Assembly: GCA_964194555.1 (NCBI GenBank)
Contig: CAXMMT010000005.1
Coordinates: 51,377 to 115,376 of the forward strand
DNA length: 64,000 nt
Direction: 5' to 3'
DNA from: SZUA-217 sp964194555
Lineage (GTDB): Bacteria; Actinomycetota; Acidimicrobiia; Spongiisociales; ZC4RG35
Shown here: one piece after another, positions 54,804 to 62,667 of the stretch
Layout: every line of letters starts with the position of its first letter
Position numbering within the stretch: the first letter of the stretch is position 1
Translations under genes and position numbers: made by a program
The notes under the pieces: model-generated
Seen by the model: only the letters and a program-made list of their open reading frames with translations
Told to the model about the DNA's origin: nothing
Database searches by the model: none

Positions 54804-55790
54804 ATGAGTGAACCACGGCGTGTGGCGGTTACCGGAGCCGCCGGCCAGATCGGTTACAGCCTGTTGTTCCGCATCGCCTCCGGAGCGATGCTCGGATCCG
54901 ACCAACCTGTGATCCTCCAGATGCTCGAGATCACTCCCGCCCTCCCTGCTCTTGACGGTGTTTCCATGGAGCTCGAGGACTGCGCCTTCCCGCTGCTTGC
55001 CGGAACGGTCAAGACCGATGATGCGGAGGAGGCTTTCTCTGACGCGGATATGGCCTTGCTTGTCGGTGCCATGCCGCGCAGGGAAGGAATGGAGCGCTCC
55101 GACTTGCTCGCCGCCAACGGAGCGATCTTCACCGCCCAGGGAAAGGCGATTGCGGCTTCGGCCAGGCCGAACATAAATGTTCTGGTTGTGGGCAACCCGG
55201 CGAATACCAACTCACTGATAGCCATGAACAACGCCGCGGGCATGGATCCCCGCAACTTCACCGCGATGACTCGTCTCGACCACAACCGGGCGAAGAGCCA
55301 GCTTTCGGCGAAGATCGGACGTCCGGTGTCGTCGATCAAGAAGATGACGATCTGGGGCAACCACTCCACGACCCAGTATCCGGACCTGTTCCATTGCGAG
55401 GTGGACGGGCAATCCGCCTACGAGCTGATTGACGACCACGACTGGGTGAACGACGATTTCATCCCGACCGTTGCCAAGCGCGGTGCTGCCGTCATCGCGG
55501 CCCGTGGTGCGTCTTCGGCTGCTTCTGCTGCCAACGCGGCCATCGAGCACATGAGGGACTGGGCGATGGACACCCCGGAGGGCGACTGGGTCTCGATGGG
55601 TGTTCCGTCTGACGGTTCCTACGGGGTGCCCCAAGCTTTGATCTCGTCGTTCCCTTGTGTGGTCCGTGACGGTGAGTGGGAGATCGTCCACGGTCTCGAG
55701 ATCGATGAGTATTCGCGGGCCAAGATCGATGCCTCCGTTGCCGAACTCGAGTCGGAGCGGGACACGGTACGCCAACTGGGTCTGATCTGA
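54804..55790 (+). CDS. mdh: Malate dehydrogenase (NAD)
   Basis: 328 residues from ATG 54804; an in-frame extension to 54708 overlaps nadC and is rejected. NAD-binding VAVTGAAGQIGYSLLFRI, then VVGNPANTNSLIAM, TRLDHNRAKSQL and WGNHSTTQYPD with the catalytic Asp/His pair. This is the cytosolic/actinobacterial-type MDH of the TCA cycle. It is 25 bp downstream of nadC. Confidence 0.96.
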   Translation: MSEPRRVAVTGAAGQIGYSLLFRIASGAMLGSDQPVILQMLEITPALPALDGVSMELEDCAFPLLAGTVKTDDAEEAFSDADMALLVGAMPRREGMERSDLLAANGAIFTAQGKAIAASARPNINVLVVGNPANTNSLIAMNNAAGMDPRNFTAMTRLDHNRAKSQLSAKIGRPVSSIKKMTIWGNHSTTQYPDLFHCEVDGQSAYELIDDHDWVNDDFIPTVAKRGAAVIAARGASSAASAANAAIEHMRDWAMDTPEGDWVSMGVPSDGSYGVPQALISSFPCVVRDGEWEIVHGLEIDEYSRAKIDASVAELESERDTVRQLGLI

Positions 55791-55806
55791 CACACCCGAC
55801 GAGGAA

Positions 55807-56340
55807 TCAGGAAACGACTTTGGGCTCGAGATGAAAAACGGAGCTCTCTTGCCACTCCACCGTGCCGTTCCACCACAAGAAGTTGGTTCTCCAGGTGTGA
55901 TCGAGAACCACGCGCACTCCAATCCAGTCGCGGACCGGACCGCTGTTGTCCCGCGCCGAGGGAACCCAGTTCGACTCGATCTTGTACCAACCGTCGTCAC
56001 ACGCAAGGAACGCCGCACTGTCTCCGGAGACCGAGGGTCTGTACCGCTGCTTGTTGGAGCCAACAGTGCCAGTGTCATCAGACTCGTAAATCCAGATCTC
56101 CTTCACTGATTTGCCACCGATGGAAGCGAGAGCACCGGCTCCAGCTTCCAGGATTGCACAGTCAGACAGCGAATGGTCGCCAAGGGCGGCGCCGACGCGA
56201 GCCCCCTCTCGCACAGACTGGGCGACGGCCAGGCGGTCTCGAAATCCCATTCCCCACTCGAATGATCCGATGGCGAGCATCATCATCAGCATGAAAACGA
56301 AAGAAAACTCGACCAGGGTGGTTCCCCGCTCACTTCTCAT
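55807..56340 (-). CDS. TadE-like minor pilin
   Basis: 177 residues. N-terminal RSERGTTLVEFSFVFMLMMM is a TadE prepilin-like segment with Glu11 and one hydrophobic helix. The body ends GVRVVLDHTWRTNF and SVFHLEPKV, a layout repeated in the three other TadE paralogues in this window. It overlaps the TadG-like gene upstream by 4 bp. It is probably assembled at the cell envelope by a Tad (Flp) apparatus encoded elsewhere. Confidence 0.82.
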   Translation of the reverse strand: MRSERGTTLVEFSFVFMLMMMLAIGSFEWGMGFRDRLAVAQSVREGARVGAALGDHSLSDCAILEAGAGALASIGGKSVKEIWIYESDDTGTVGSNKQRYRPSVSGDSAAFLACDDGWYKIESNWVPSARDNSGPVRDWIGVRVVLDHTWRTNFLWWNGTVEWQESSVFHLEPKVVS

Positions 56341-57842
56341 GGCACCAACCTCACCGGGTTGCCAATGACCCGTGCCCGCCAGACCGTGCGCTCATTTGGA
56401 CTGCTCAAGTCGAGTTCCATTCTCCAGAAACAGCCGTCATTGCCAGAGTTGCAGGTGTAGTCAGAAGGGATGTCGATGATGGCGGTGATCCACTGGTTGT
56501 TGAACACCCGTTTGTCTGGGAGAGAAGTGTCGGTGGTCTGCCAACTGCAAGCGCCACTCCCGGAGCCCGTCTGGGCACCCCAATAGTCCTCGGAGATCCA
56601 GTCACAGTTCGGAGTGACGAATCCACCGGAGCCGTTTGGCTTTCGGACACTCATCCACGAATTGCCTTGAGCATCGCCGGGGTCGAAGAGTTGAAGCTCC
56701 AGCTTTGATCCGGCGTGTATTTCCTCGATCTCGACGAGGTAGAGGTCAGTGCCACCAGAACTGAGGTCGTTGGACCAAATCGACATGTCGTTGATGCCGT
56801 AGACGCGGGGTTGTGGTCCGGAGCCGGTGGTGGCGGCTATCGAGAACTGGTTGGAACCGGCGCCGATTCCTTCGCTTTCGACGTGGAACACATAGATCCC
56901 CGGAGTCAGTGGTCCACCGATCGTGCACAGAGTTCCCCAGTTGTTCTCCAGGCCCGGGAAGTCACCGGGGGCGAGTGTGTTGTCGCACCCCGGGATGAGA
57001 GGGTTGTCCGTCGGGTCGCTTGGCGTGCTGTCGACGTTGTAGAAGCGATAACGAGTCGTCACGCCGGGCTCACCCGAGTTTCTCCCCGGGGGGTACCTGA
57101 AGTCGCCGGTCTCCTCGTTGAGGTTGGAGCGCTCATAGTGGGATGGGTCGTAGACCCTCACGGTGAGGTTGCTGGCTCCTGAGCCAACTTCGACCGCGTA
57201 GTAGTAACCCGGGTAGGACCCGCTGCGGGCGTAGTCGGTATTCCAGGTGTTGCAGTTGTCTACGCTGTTGCTCGGTGTGAAACAGTTCGTGGAATATGGG
57301 TCGCCGTTCTCCCGCTTGGTGTACGGAGCGGACACGGCAGCCCAGAAGCTGTTGGGGTCATCCGTGCAATAAGTGCCGGTCGGGTCGCGTCCGAAACAAC
57401 GATTGGGACTCCCCATCGGAACCGGTTTCACGTACTCCGCCTTTGCTGTTCGTGTGATCTTGAAATTGTCGAATCCCATGACGGCGAGAAAGAGGGAGTC
57501 GACTGTTGTGGAAAGCGTCACCTCGAGCACGCTCTCGGTCAGTGGTGTGGATGTCAACGTGTCCTCGCAGCCCGTCTGAAGCGGGTCACAGACGTCGTAC
57601 CCGTTGGCGCGAGCGGCATCCCGAGCCTCGAGATCGGCTGTCACCGGGAATCCCGGCAGGTTGACGACCCCGGCCATGGCTGCGGCATCAACAGAGCGCT
57701 GGGTACGTGAGGTGTTCAGGTAAAGCCAACCGAGGTCAACCGCGAAACCCGCAGTGCCAAGCAGCAGGACCAGCGTTGTCGCCAGCCACACCATGGCCAC
57801 GCCGCTTTCAGCCTGGCGGAACCTGTGGACCAGGCGTCTCAT
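56337..57842 (-). CDS. TadG-like pilus-assembly protein with large ectodomain
   Basis: 501 residues. The N-terminal helix AMVWLATTLVLLLGTAGFAV followed by DLGWLYLNTSRTQRSVDAAA is the Tad/TadG N-terminal domain. The long extracytoplasmic part contains eight or more Cys residues and a jelly-roll-like GSKLELQLFDPGD block, but no von Willebrand MIDAS motif. The C-terminus WRARVIGNPVRLVP closely matches the paralogue at 59884-61425. It overlaps both TadE-like neighbours by 4 bp. Confidence 0.82.
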   Translation of the reverse strand: MRRLVHRFRQAESGVAMVWLATTLVLLLGTAGFAVDLGWLYLNTSRTQRSVDAAAMAGVVNLPGFPVTADLEARDAARANGYDVCDPLQTGCEDTLTSTPLTESVLEVTLSTTVDSLFLAVMGFDNFKITRTAKAEYVKPVPMGSPNRCFGRDPTGTYCTDDPNSFWAAVSAPYTKRENGDPYSTNCFTPSNSVDNCNTWNTDYARSGSYPGYYYAVEVGSGASNLTVRVYDPSHYERSNLNEETGDFRYPPGRNSGEPGVTTRYRFYNVDSTPSDPTDNPLIPGCDNTLAPGDFPGLENNWGTLCTIGGPLTPGIYVFHVESEGIGAGSNQFSIAATTGSGPQPRVYGINDMSIWSNDLSSGGTDLYLVEIEEIHAGSKLELQLFDPGDAQGNSWMSVRKPNGSGGFVTPNCDWISEDYWGAQTGSGSGACSWQTTDTSLPDKRVFNNQWITAIIDIPSDYTCNSGNDGCFWRMELDLSSPNERTVWRARVIGNPVRLVP

Positions 57843-58384
57843 TCGAATGCCTCCGGTTCCAGGCGGGTGATCGTCTGCTCATCGACGGTGAACGATCCCG
57901 AGAAGGGCGGAAACCCGGTTATCCAGTTGTGGGTGTACTCGACGCGTACCCCGATTATGTCGAGCTCATTGGAAGGGCCGAACAAGACCTTGCGACTGGT
58001 AGCAGGCCAATTCTCGTCAATCGTCCAGTCGTTGGCGCAGTCGTAGGGATCGTTGCCGACGAACGTCCATGTGTTCGTCTTGGCGATGATTTGGTTGCCG
58101 GTATCCGGGTCTGCGGCGAATATCTGGAGCTTCTGGAAACGATCCATGCTCGAGGCTCCGCCGATGATGCCGACTACCGAGTGGACGATCGCACAGTCGG
58201 CGTTGACATCGTTTCCGGCCAAAGCACCGACACGAGCACCCTCTCTGGTCCCAAAGGAGACGGTGAGATAGTCCTTGAAGGCCAGACCGATCTCCAAAGT
58301 CGCCATCATGATCAGAATCATGATCGGCATGATGATGGCGGCCTCGATGAGGGTGGCCCCTCCCTCGTTTTTGCAACGACGCAA
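57839..58384 (-). CDS. TadE-like minor pilin
   Basis: 181 residues from a TTG at 58384. N-terminal CKNEGGATLIEAAIIMPIMI carries the Glu of pseudopilins, followed by GLAFKDYLTVSFGTREGARV and a C-terminal GVRVEYTHNWITGFPPFSG. First gene of a TadE-TadG-TadE operon. The 155 bp upstream, to the SCP2-like gene, should hold the promoter; I see no riboswitch or clear operator there. Confidence 0.82.
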   Translation of the reverse strand: MRRCKNEGGATLIEAAIIMPIMILIMMATLEIGLAFKDYLTVSFGTREGARVGALAGNDVNADCAIVHSVVGIIGGASSMDRFQKLQIFAADPDTGNQIIAKTNTWTFVGNDPYDCANDWTIDENWPATSRKVLFGPSNELDIIGVRVEYTHNWITGFPPFSGSFTVDEQTITRLEPEAFE

Positions 58385-58539
58385 AGACCGTTCCTATCGG
58401 CACAAATCGCCTGACCAATAAAGCTCACGCCTGGGTCTGGAGGCCCTTTTTGGGTGGTTCTGGACCGCAGAATCTCTAGTCGCCGACAAAGAAGAAGGCC
58501 GCCTCAGGGCGACCCTCTCCGCGTCTGGCAGGTGCTGGT

Positions 58540-58923
58540 CTAGAAGTCGACGTCGAGATCGCCGACCGCTGCTCCCCACTGCTGGATGACGTTCTGGTGC
58601 ATCATCAGTTTGGCGAGATTCCCCGAGACCTTGAGCTTGCCGGTCATGAAGGCCGTCTGAGTGTTGAGTTCGCCCTTGAAGATGGCCACAGCGGTGTCAT
58701 AGGACTGCTTGACGGTTACGTCGGCGTTGTCGAGGTCTCCGAGAGCCATGAGAGCGTTGCCGCCACTCGCCGACAGGTAGTAGTTGACCCCTCCATCGGG
58801 TCCGTCTTCAACCTCGAACTGGATTCCGAGATCGGCGGCGCCGAGGGCGTTCTTGAAACCGTCATGGTTGCTGAGGGCCGTGGTGACATCCTGGGCCCAG
58901 TCTTCGGTGAGGAACTTGGACAC
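58540..58923 (-). CDS. SCP2 sterol-carrier-like domain protein
   Basis: 127 residues from GTG 58923, supported by AAGGAG 8 bp upstream; the ATG 58983 extension lacks a ribosome site. The sequence (FEVEDGPDGGVNYYLSASGG, ADVTVKQSYDTAVAIFKGEL, AFMTGKLKVSGNLAKLMMH) matches the SCP2 fold that binds lipids or acyl chains. It lies between the two Tad clusters and beside a DapA-family gene. Ligand unknown. Confidence 0.82.
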   Translation of the reverse strand: MSKFLTEDWAQDVTTALSNHDGFKNALGAADLGIQFEVEDGPDGGVNYYLSASGGNALMALGDLDNADVTVKQSYDTAVAIFKGELNTQTAFMTGKLKVSGNLAKLMMHQNVIQQWGAAVGDLDVDF

Positions 58924-58994
58924 GCCATATTCTCCTTGGTTTGTCAGTCGGTTCCGGGGAATCGTAGTCAGGCCCATCAACATTGAGACAATGC

Positions 58995-59849
58995 TCAGGT
59001 GATCAGTTTGGCGATCGAGGTCTCCGCCCCCCGAGACAATCTCGTGAGAGGTTCTCTCGGGTAGCCGGGCTCCAATCCGGCCGCCTTTGCCGCCGCCTTC
59101 ACACCCGGCACACCATGAGCTTCCACGTCTTCGCTGAGAGAGCTGAGTCGCTTTTGGGAGCGTCTCGCCCCCGCTGGGTTCTCCTTGGCGGTGGCCAGGG
59201 TGCGCATGACCAACTCAGGCGTGTAGTTGCCGCTGGCGGTGATGGCCCCGTGGCAGCCAATGGCCATGGCCGCGGTCAAAGCTCTGGTCGCTCCCGAGTA
59301 CAGGAGAAATCCGCTCGGTGTGGCGCCGACGATCGACTGAAGCCTGACTACGTCGCCGCTGGAGTCCTTCATTCCGATGATGTTCTCATGACGCGACAGC
59401 CGCCAGATGAGCTCGATGGTGAGGTTGTAGCTGGTGACCGGTGGCACCGAGTAGAGAAGGACGGGGAGCTTGGAGCGATCGGCGATCGTTCGATAGAACC
59501 TCTGAACGGCTTCGGCTCTCCCGCGGGCGAGAGTTGTCGGGGTCATGACGAGAAGGGAGTCGGCCCCCGCCTCGGTCGCTTCGGCCACCAGATTGAGCGC
59601 CACGCGGGTGGACTCAGCGGCGATCCCAACCATCAAGTGCGTCTTGCGTCGACGTACCGCTTTGACCAGTCGGCTTCTTTCTCCAGGCTCCAGATAAGGC
59701 CCTTCGCCGGTCGATCCGCCTATCAGAAACCCATCGATGCCCTTTCCTGCCAGAAGGCGCACGTTGTGGGTGTGGGCCTTGGTGTCGATCTCGCCGCGCT
59801 GGGTGAATGGGGTTATCAGAGCAGGCAGATAGTCGGGCAGGTCGGGCAT
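58995..59849 (-). CDS. DapA-family Schiff-base aldolase/lyase
   Basis: 284 residues. LITPFTQRGEIDTKAHTHNV, GGSTGEGPYLEPGER and the Schiff-base Lys in IIGMKDSSGD are the DHDPS/N-acetylneuraminate-lyase family marks; the proton-relay Tyr is in VLLYSVPPVTSYN. True DapA is possible, but the ring-substrate residues are not diagnostic and no lysine genes are adjacent. It could be a 2-keto-3-deoxy sugar acid or related lyase. Confidence 0.85.
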   Translation of the reverse strand: MPDLPDYLPALITPFTQRGEIDTKAHTHNVRLLAGKGIDGFLIGGSTGEGPYLEPGERSRLVKAVRRRKTHLMVGIAAESTRVALNLVAEATEAGADSLLVMTPTTLARGRAEAVQRFYRTIADRSKLPVLLYSVPPVTSYNLTIELIWRLSRHENIIGMKDSSGDVVRLQSIVGATPSGFLLYSGATRALTAAMAIGCHGAITASGNYTPELVMRTLATAKENPAGARRSQKRLSSLSEDVEAHGVPGVKAAAKAAGLEPGYPREPLTRLSRGAETSIAKLIT

Positions 59850-59883
59850 GAGACCACGTTAGAGCGGCAACGACGACGTGGCG

Positions 59884-61425
59884 TCAGGGAACGAGGTGTA
59901 TTGGGTTGCCGATCATGTAGGCGCGCCAGGTGGTGGTGTCGTTGACACCCGAGGTGTAGGCATAGTTCATCTTCCACCAGCAGTTCGTGCATGAATATGT
60001 GGCCGGAATATCCATCTCGAATTTGAGCCAGCGTCCGTTGTACTCGCCGGGCGTGACGACCTCCTGGCACGTGTTGCCGGCAGCAACTGTGTTCTGGAGT
60101 GTCCAGTTGGTGCTTGTGATGTCCCGTGAGTAGATACGGCATTCACCTCCATCGAATACCGAGCCGGAGGGGTCGATGGGCTGCAATGTGCCGTCGGCGG
60201 CCGATTCGCCGGTGTCATACATCTCGACCACAAAAGTCTTACCGGCGTAGTACCCGGGCACCTCGGCGAGGTGGAATGCGGTTGTGGATCCGCTGGCGTT
60301 GTTGAAGATCGAGAAGTCACCAAGGGCAAAGATGTTCCCGGTGTTGGTGCGGATCGAGTAGCGGTTGAGACCGCTGAAGTCTTCGCCGCTGGTGCCGAGA
60401 TTGGCGTCCTGCGTCGTTCTGCCTCCATTGGAGTTGGCGACGATCTGAACAACCCAGATCCCATCAGGCGCCGAGCTGGTGTTGATCGAGGCTCCACAGA
60501 CATTGTCCCAAACCCAGTTCCCCGCGACTGAGAAGGGGGGATCATCATCAGGATCGACCTGGGCTTGAGGAGCGTAGGTCTCCGAGCAAGCCAGAGTGTT
60601 GTCAGAGATGTCGAGGGGTGTTGGGTCGGGTTCGTAAACGTTGACCGTTACCGTTTGGCCTACGCATCCGCCGCCACCACAGAAGTTGTTGTGGTCACCG
60701 GTTCGATGCTGGTCGCCGTTGGTCACTCCTCCACTCTCGTTGTGGAACGCCATATCCAGAGTCTGGAGCGTGACGCTGCCACCGCCCGGTATGAGACCGT
60801 ATAGGTATCCCGTGTTGCGATACATCGGGTTCTGGTCACAGCTGTTGTTGCTCCCATCACCGTTCTCGCAGTATGAGGAGTAGGCGTCGCCCATCCGGGT
60901 GTCGGTTCGGGTGCCGTGGATGTTGGCCCAGAAGTTTCCGGCACAGCCCGAGTTGGAGCTGTAGCAAGTGGGGTCGTTGCCGAACTTGTTCGCCGGGCTT
61001 CCCAGTTTCAGCGGGGGTATGTATTCGGCCGTCCCCACCTCGGTGATCGTCTGATCGGCAAACCCGAACACCTTGAGAAAGAATGTGGGGACGGTGTCGC
61101 TGATGGTCACCCGGAGTTGGTTGATCTCACCCGAAACACGTTCCGGATTGACAACGGTCTCTGCGGAAGCATCGTTGTAGCCGTTCTGGACGGCGATGCT
61201 GTGTGCGGTGCCGAAGGATGTCGGCTCGTCCCCCGGTAGCCAGACGACTCCGCCAAGGGCAGCAGCGTCGGCTGCGCGCTGAATCCGGCTCGAGTTGAGA
61301 TAGAACCACGCAAGATCAGTTCCAAAAGCCGCCATCCCCATGAGCAGCACCATCGTGGAGCCAACGAGAACCAGAGCAGCCCCCCGGTCACCGCCTTCCT
61401 TGAACATCCTGTAGAGCTTCTTCAT
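59884..61425 (-). CDS. TadG-like pilus-assembly protein with large ectodomain
   Basis: 513 residues. Same plan as the protein at 56337-57842: N-terminal helix (LVLVGSTMVLLMGMAAFG), DLAWFYLNSSRIQRAADAAA, a Cys-rich ectodomain with paired LGSPANKFGNDPT and FWANIHGT segments, and the C-terminus WRAYMIGNPIHLVP. The two are clear paralogues with variable middles. It overlaps the TadE-like gene upstream by 4 bp. Confidence 0.82.
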   Translation of the reverse strand: MKKLYRMFKEGGDRGAALVLVGSTMVLLMGMAAFGTDLAWFYLNSSRIQRAADAAALGGVVWLPGDEPTSFGTAHSIAVQNGYNDASAETVVNPERVSGEINQLRVTISDTVPTFFLKVFGFADQTITEVGTAEYIPPLKLGSPANKFGNDPTCYSSNSGCAGNFWANIHGTRTDTRMGDAYSSYCENGDGSNNSCDQNPMYRNTGYLYGLIPGGGSVTLQTLDMAFHNESGGVTNGDQHRTGDHNNFCGGGGCVGQTVTVNVYEPDPTPLDISDNTLACSETYAPQAQVDPDDDPPFSVAGNWVWDNVCGASINTSSAPDGIWVVQIVANSNGGRTTQDANLGTSGEDFSGLNRYSIRTNTGNIFALGDFSIFNNASGSTTAFHLAEVPGYYAGKTFVVEMYDTGESAADGTLQPIDPSGSVFDGGECRIYSRDITSTNWTLQNTVAAGNTCQEVVTPGEYNGRWLKFEMDIPATYSCTNCWWKMNYAYTSGVNDTTTWRAYMIGNPIHLVP

Positions 61426-61991
61426 TGAGAGCCCGTGGTGTCAGGTTCGATCTGCATTACCGCGATCTCGGTCCAGTTGACTGTTGGGAATGGAAAGATT
61501 CCGGTGATGCTGCTGTGACTGAAAACGATCTCGATTCCGATGGTGTCGAAGTCGGGTGGTACGCGGTCGCGACTGGTCGACGGCCAGTTGCAGCAGTTGG
61601 TCCCCATCGAGAACCCGTGGCTCCCAGCCACGTTGCAATCGAGACTGCTCAGCGGTCCGTTGTTGACCCAGACGTTGGCGTCATTCGACGGGAGTGTCGG
61701 AACAGTGCCATCGGCCGGGGCCTTGAAGATGGTCACCGACTCGATGTTGCTGAATCGGAGATTGCACACGGCTTCCTCCACCACATCGAGAATCACACTG
61801 TCGGCGGTGGGACTGTCGGCCGCCGCGGCTCCGGTTCGAGCTCCCGCCCGCGCAGCGTTGGTGACTGTTATGTAGTCGATCACGAGGAACCCGATCTCGG
61901 ACAGCCCGATGGCCAGGATTATCAGCAATGGCAGAACCAACCCCACCTCGACCAGCGATGCGCCTCGGTCTTCTCTGCGACGTCGTCTCAT
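61422..61991 (-). CDS. TadE-like minor pilin
   Basis: 189 residues from ATG 61991, which overlaps the upstream stop; a longer frame to 62186 is rejected. N-terminal REDRGASLVEVGLVLPLLII with Glu15, then TVTNAARAGARTGAAAADSP. The tail GIEIVFSHSSITGIFPFP and VMQIEP parallels the other TadE copies. Probable minor pseudopilin. Confidence 0.82.
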   Translation of the reverse strand: MRRRRREDRGASLVEVGLVLPLLIILAIGLSEIGFLVIDYITVTNAARAGARTGAAAADSPTADSVILDVVEEAVCNLRFSNIESVTIFKAPADGTVPTLPSNDANVWVNNGPLSSLDCNVAGSHGFSMGTNCCNWPSTSRDRVPPDFDTIGIEIVFSHSSITGIFPFPTVNWTEIAVMQIEPDTTGSQ

Positions 61992-62557
61992 GATTCGAAG
62001 AGTTGAGGCTCTATTTGGAAGTAGGTTGCCGTGGTGAAGTCGGTAGTGACGCCGAAGAACCCCGTCGCCCAACTGTGTGTGAACTGGATCTCGACTCCCA
62101 GCCGGTCTGTGACCGGAGCCTCTATGTCGCGGTCGGACGGGTCCCAGACGGGTGTCACATAGATTGTGCGACCGGGCTCGGGGCATGGCGACCAGTCACA
62201 ACAGCCGGAGAGTGCCGGAGACACTGTTGAGGAGCAGCCCGTTCCTGGTGCATACGAGTAGGTGGTGCTCTCCCCACCGGCGGCCGCATCGAAGATCCGC
62301 ACGTTGTCTCCAATGTCGAGCCCTATAGGCGCAAGCGTGCCTTCAACACTCCGGAGGACCAGGATGTCTGCATTGGGATCGTTGCCAAACGTGGCGGCGG
62401 CACGGGCGCCCCCTCGAGAGGCATGGCTGACTGACAGCCAATCCTTGAAGGCGAGCCCAAATTCGATGACGGCAAAAAGGGCGAGAAAGAGGAGGCTGTA
62501 GGCGATGGCAGCCTCAACCAGGGTCGCCCCTCTCTCAGTGTTCTGTTGTTGTCTCAT
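61988..62557 (-). CDS. TadE-like minor pilin
   Basis: 189 residues. N-terminal NTERGATLVEAAIAYSLLFL with the pseudopilin Glu, then GLAFKDWLSVSHASRGGARA and the tail GVEIQFTHSWATGFFGV and YFQIEP. It begins the TadE-TadE-TadG run and lies 110 bp from the partial TadG-like gene. The gap holds a short CCGAC/GTCGG hairpin at 62607-62621. Confidence 0.82.
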   Translation of the reverse strand: MRQQQNTERGATLVEAAIAYSLLFLALFAVIEFGLAFKDWLSVSHASRGGARAAATFGNDPNADILVLRSVEGTLAPIGLDIGDNVRIFDAAAGGESTTYSYAPGTGCSSTVSPALSGCCDWSPCPEPGRTIYVTPVWDPSDRDIEAPVTDRLGVEIQFTHSWATGFFGVTTDFTTATYFQIEPQLFES

Positions 62558-62667
62558 AGGGTCCCCGGAATGGTGACGCTTGCCTTATATCGACATTTAT
62601 GGGCGTCCGACTTAGGGTCGGAAGACTCATTCCCCAAGTTCCTCGACATCGGTGGAGTCCTCCCTTC

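Noticed and set aside
58385..58539. Possible cyclic di-GMP riboswitch before the first Tad operon
   Set aside because: The TTTGCG-like stretch lacks the conserved GEMM core and paired stems could not be drawn.
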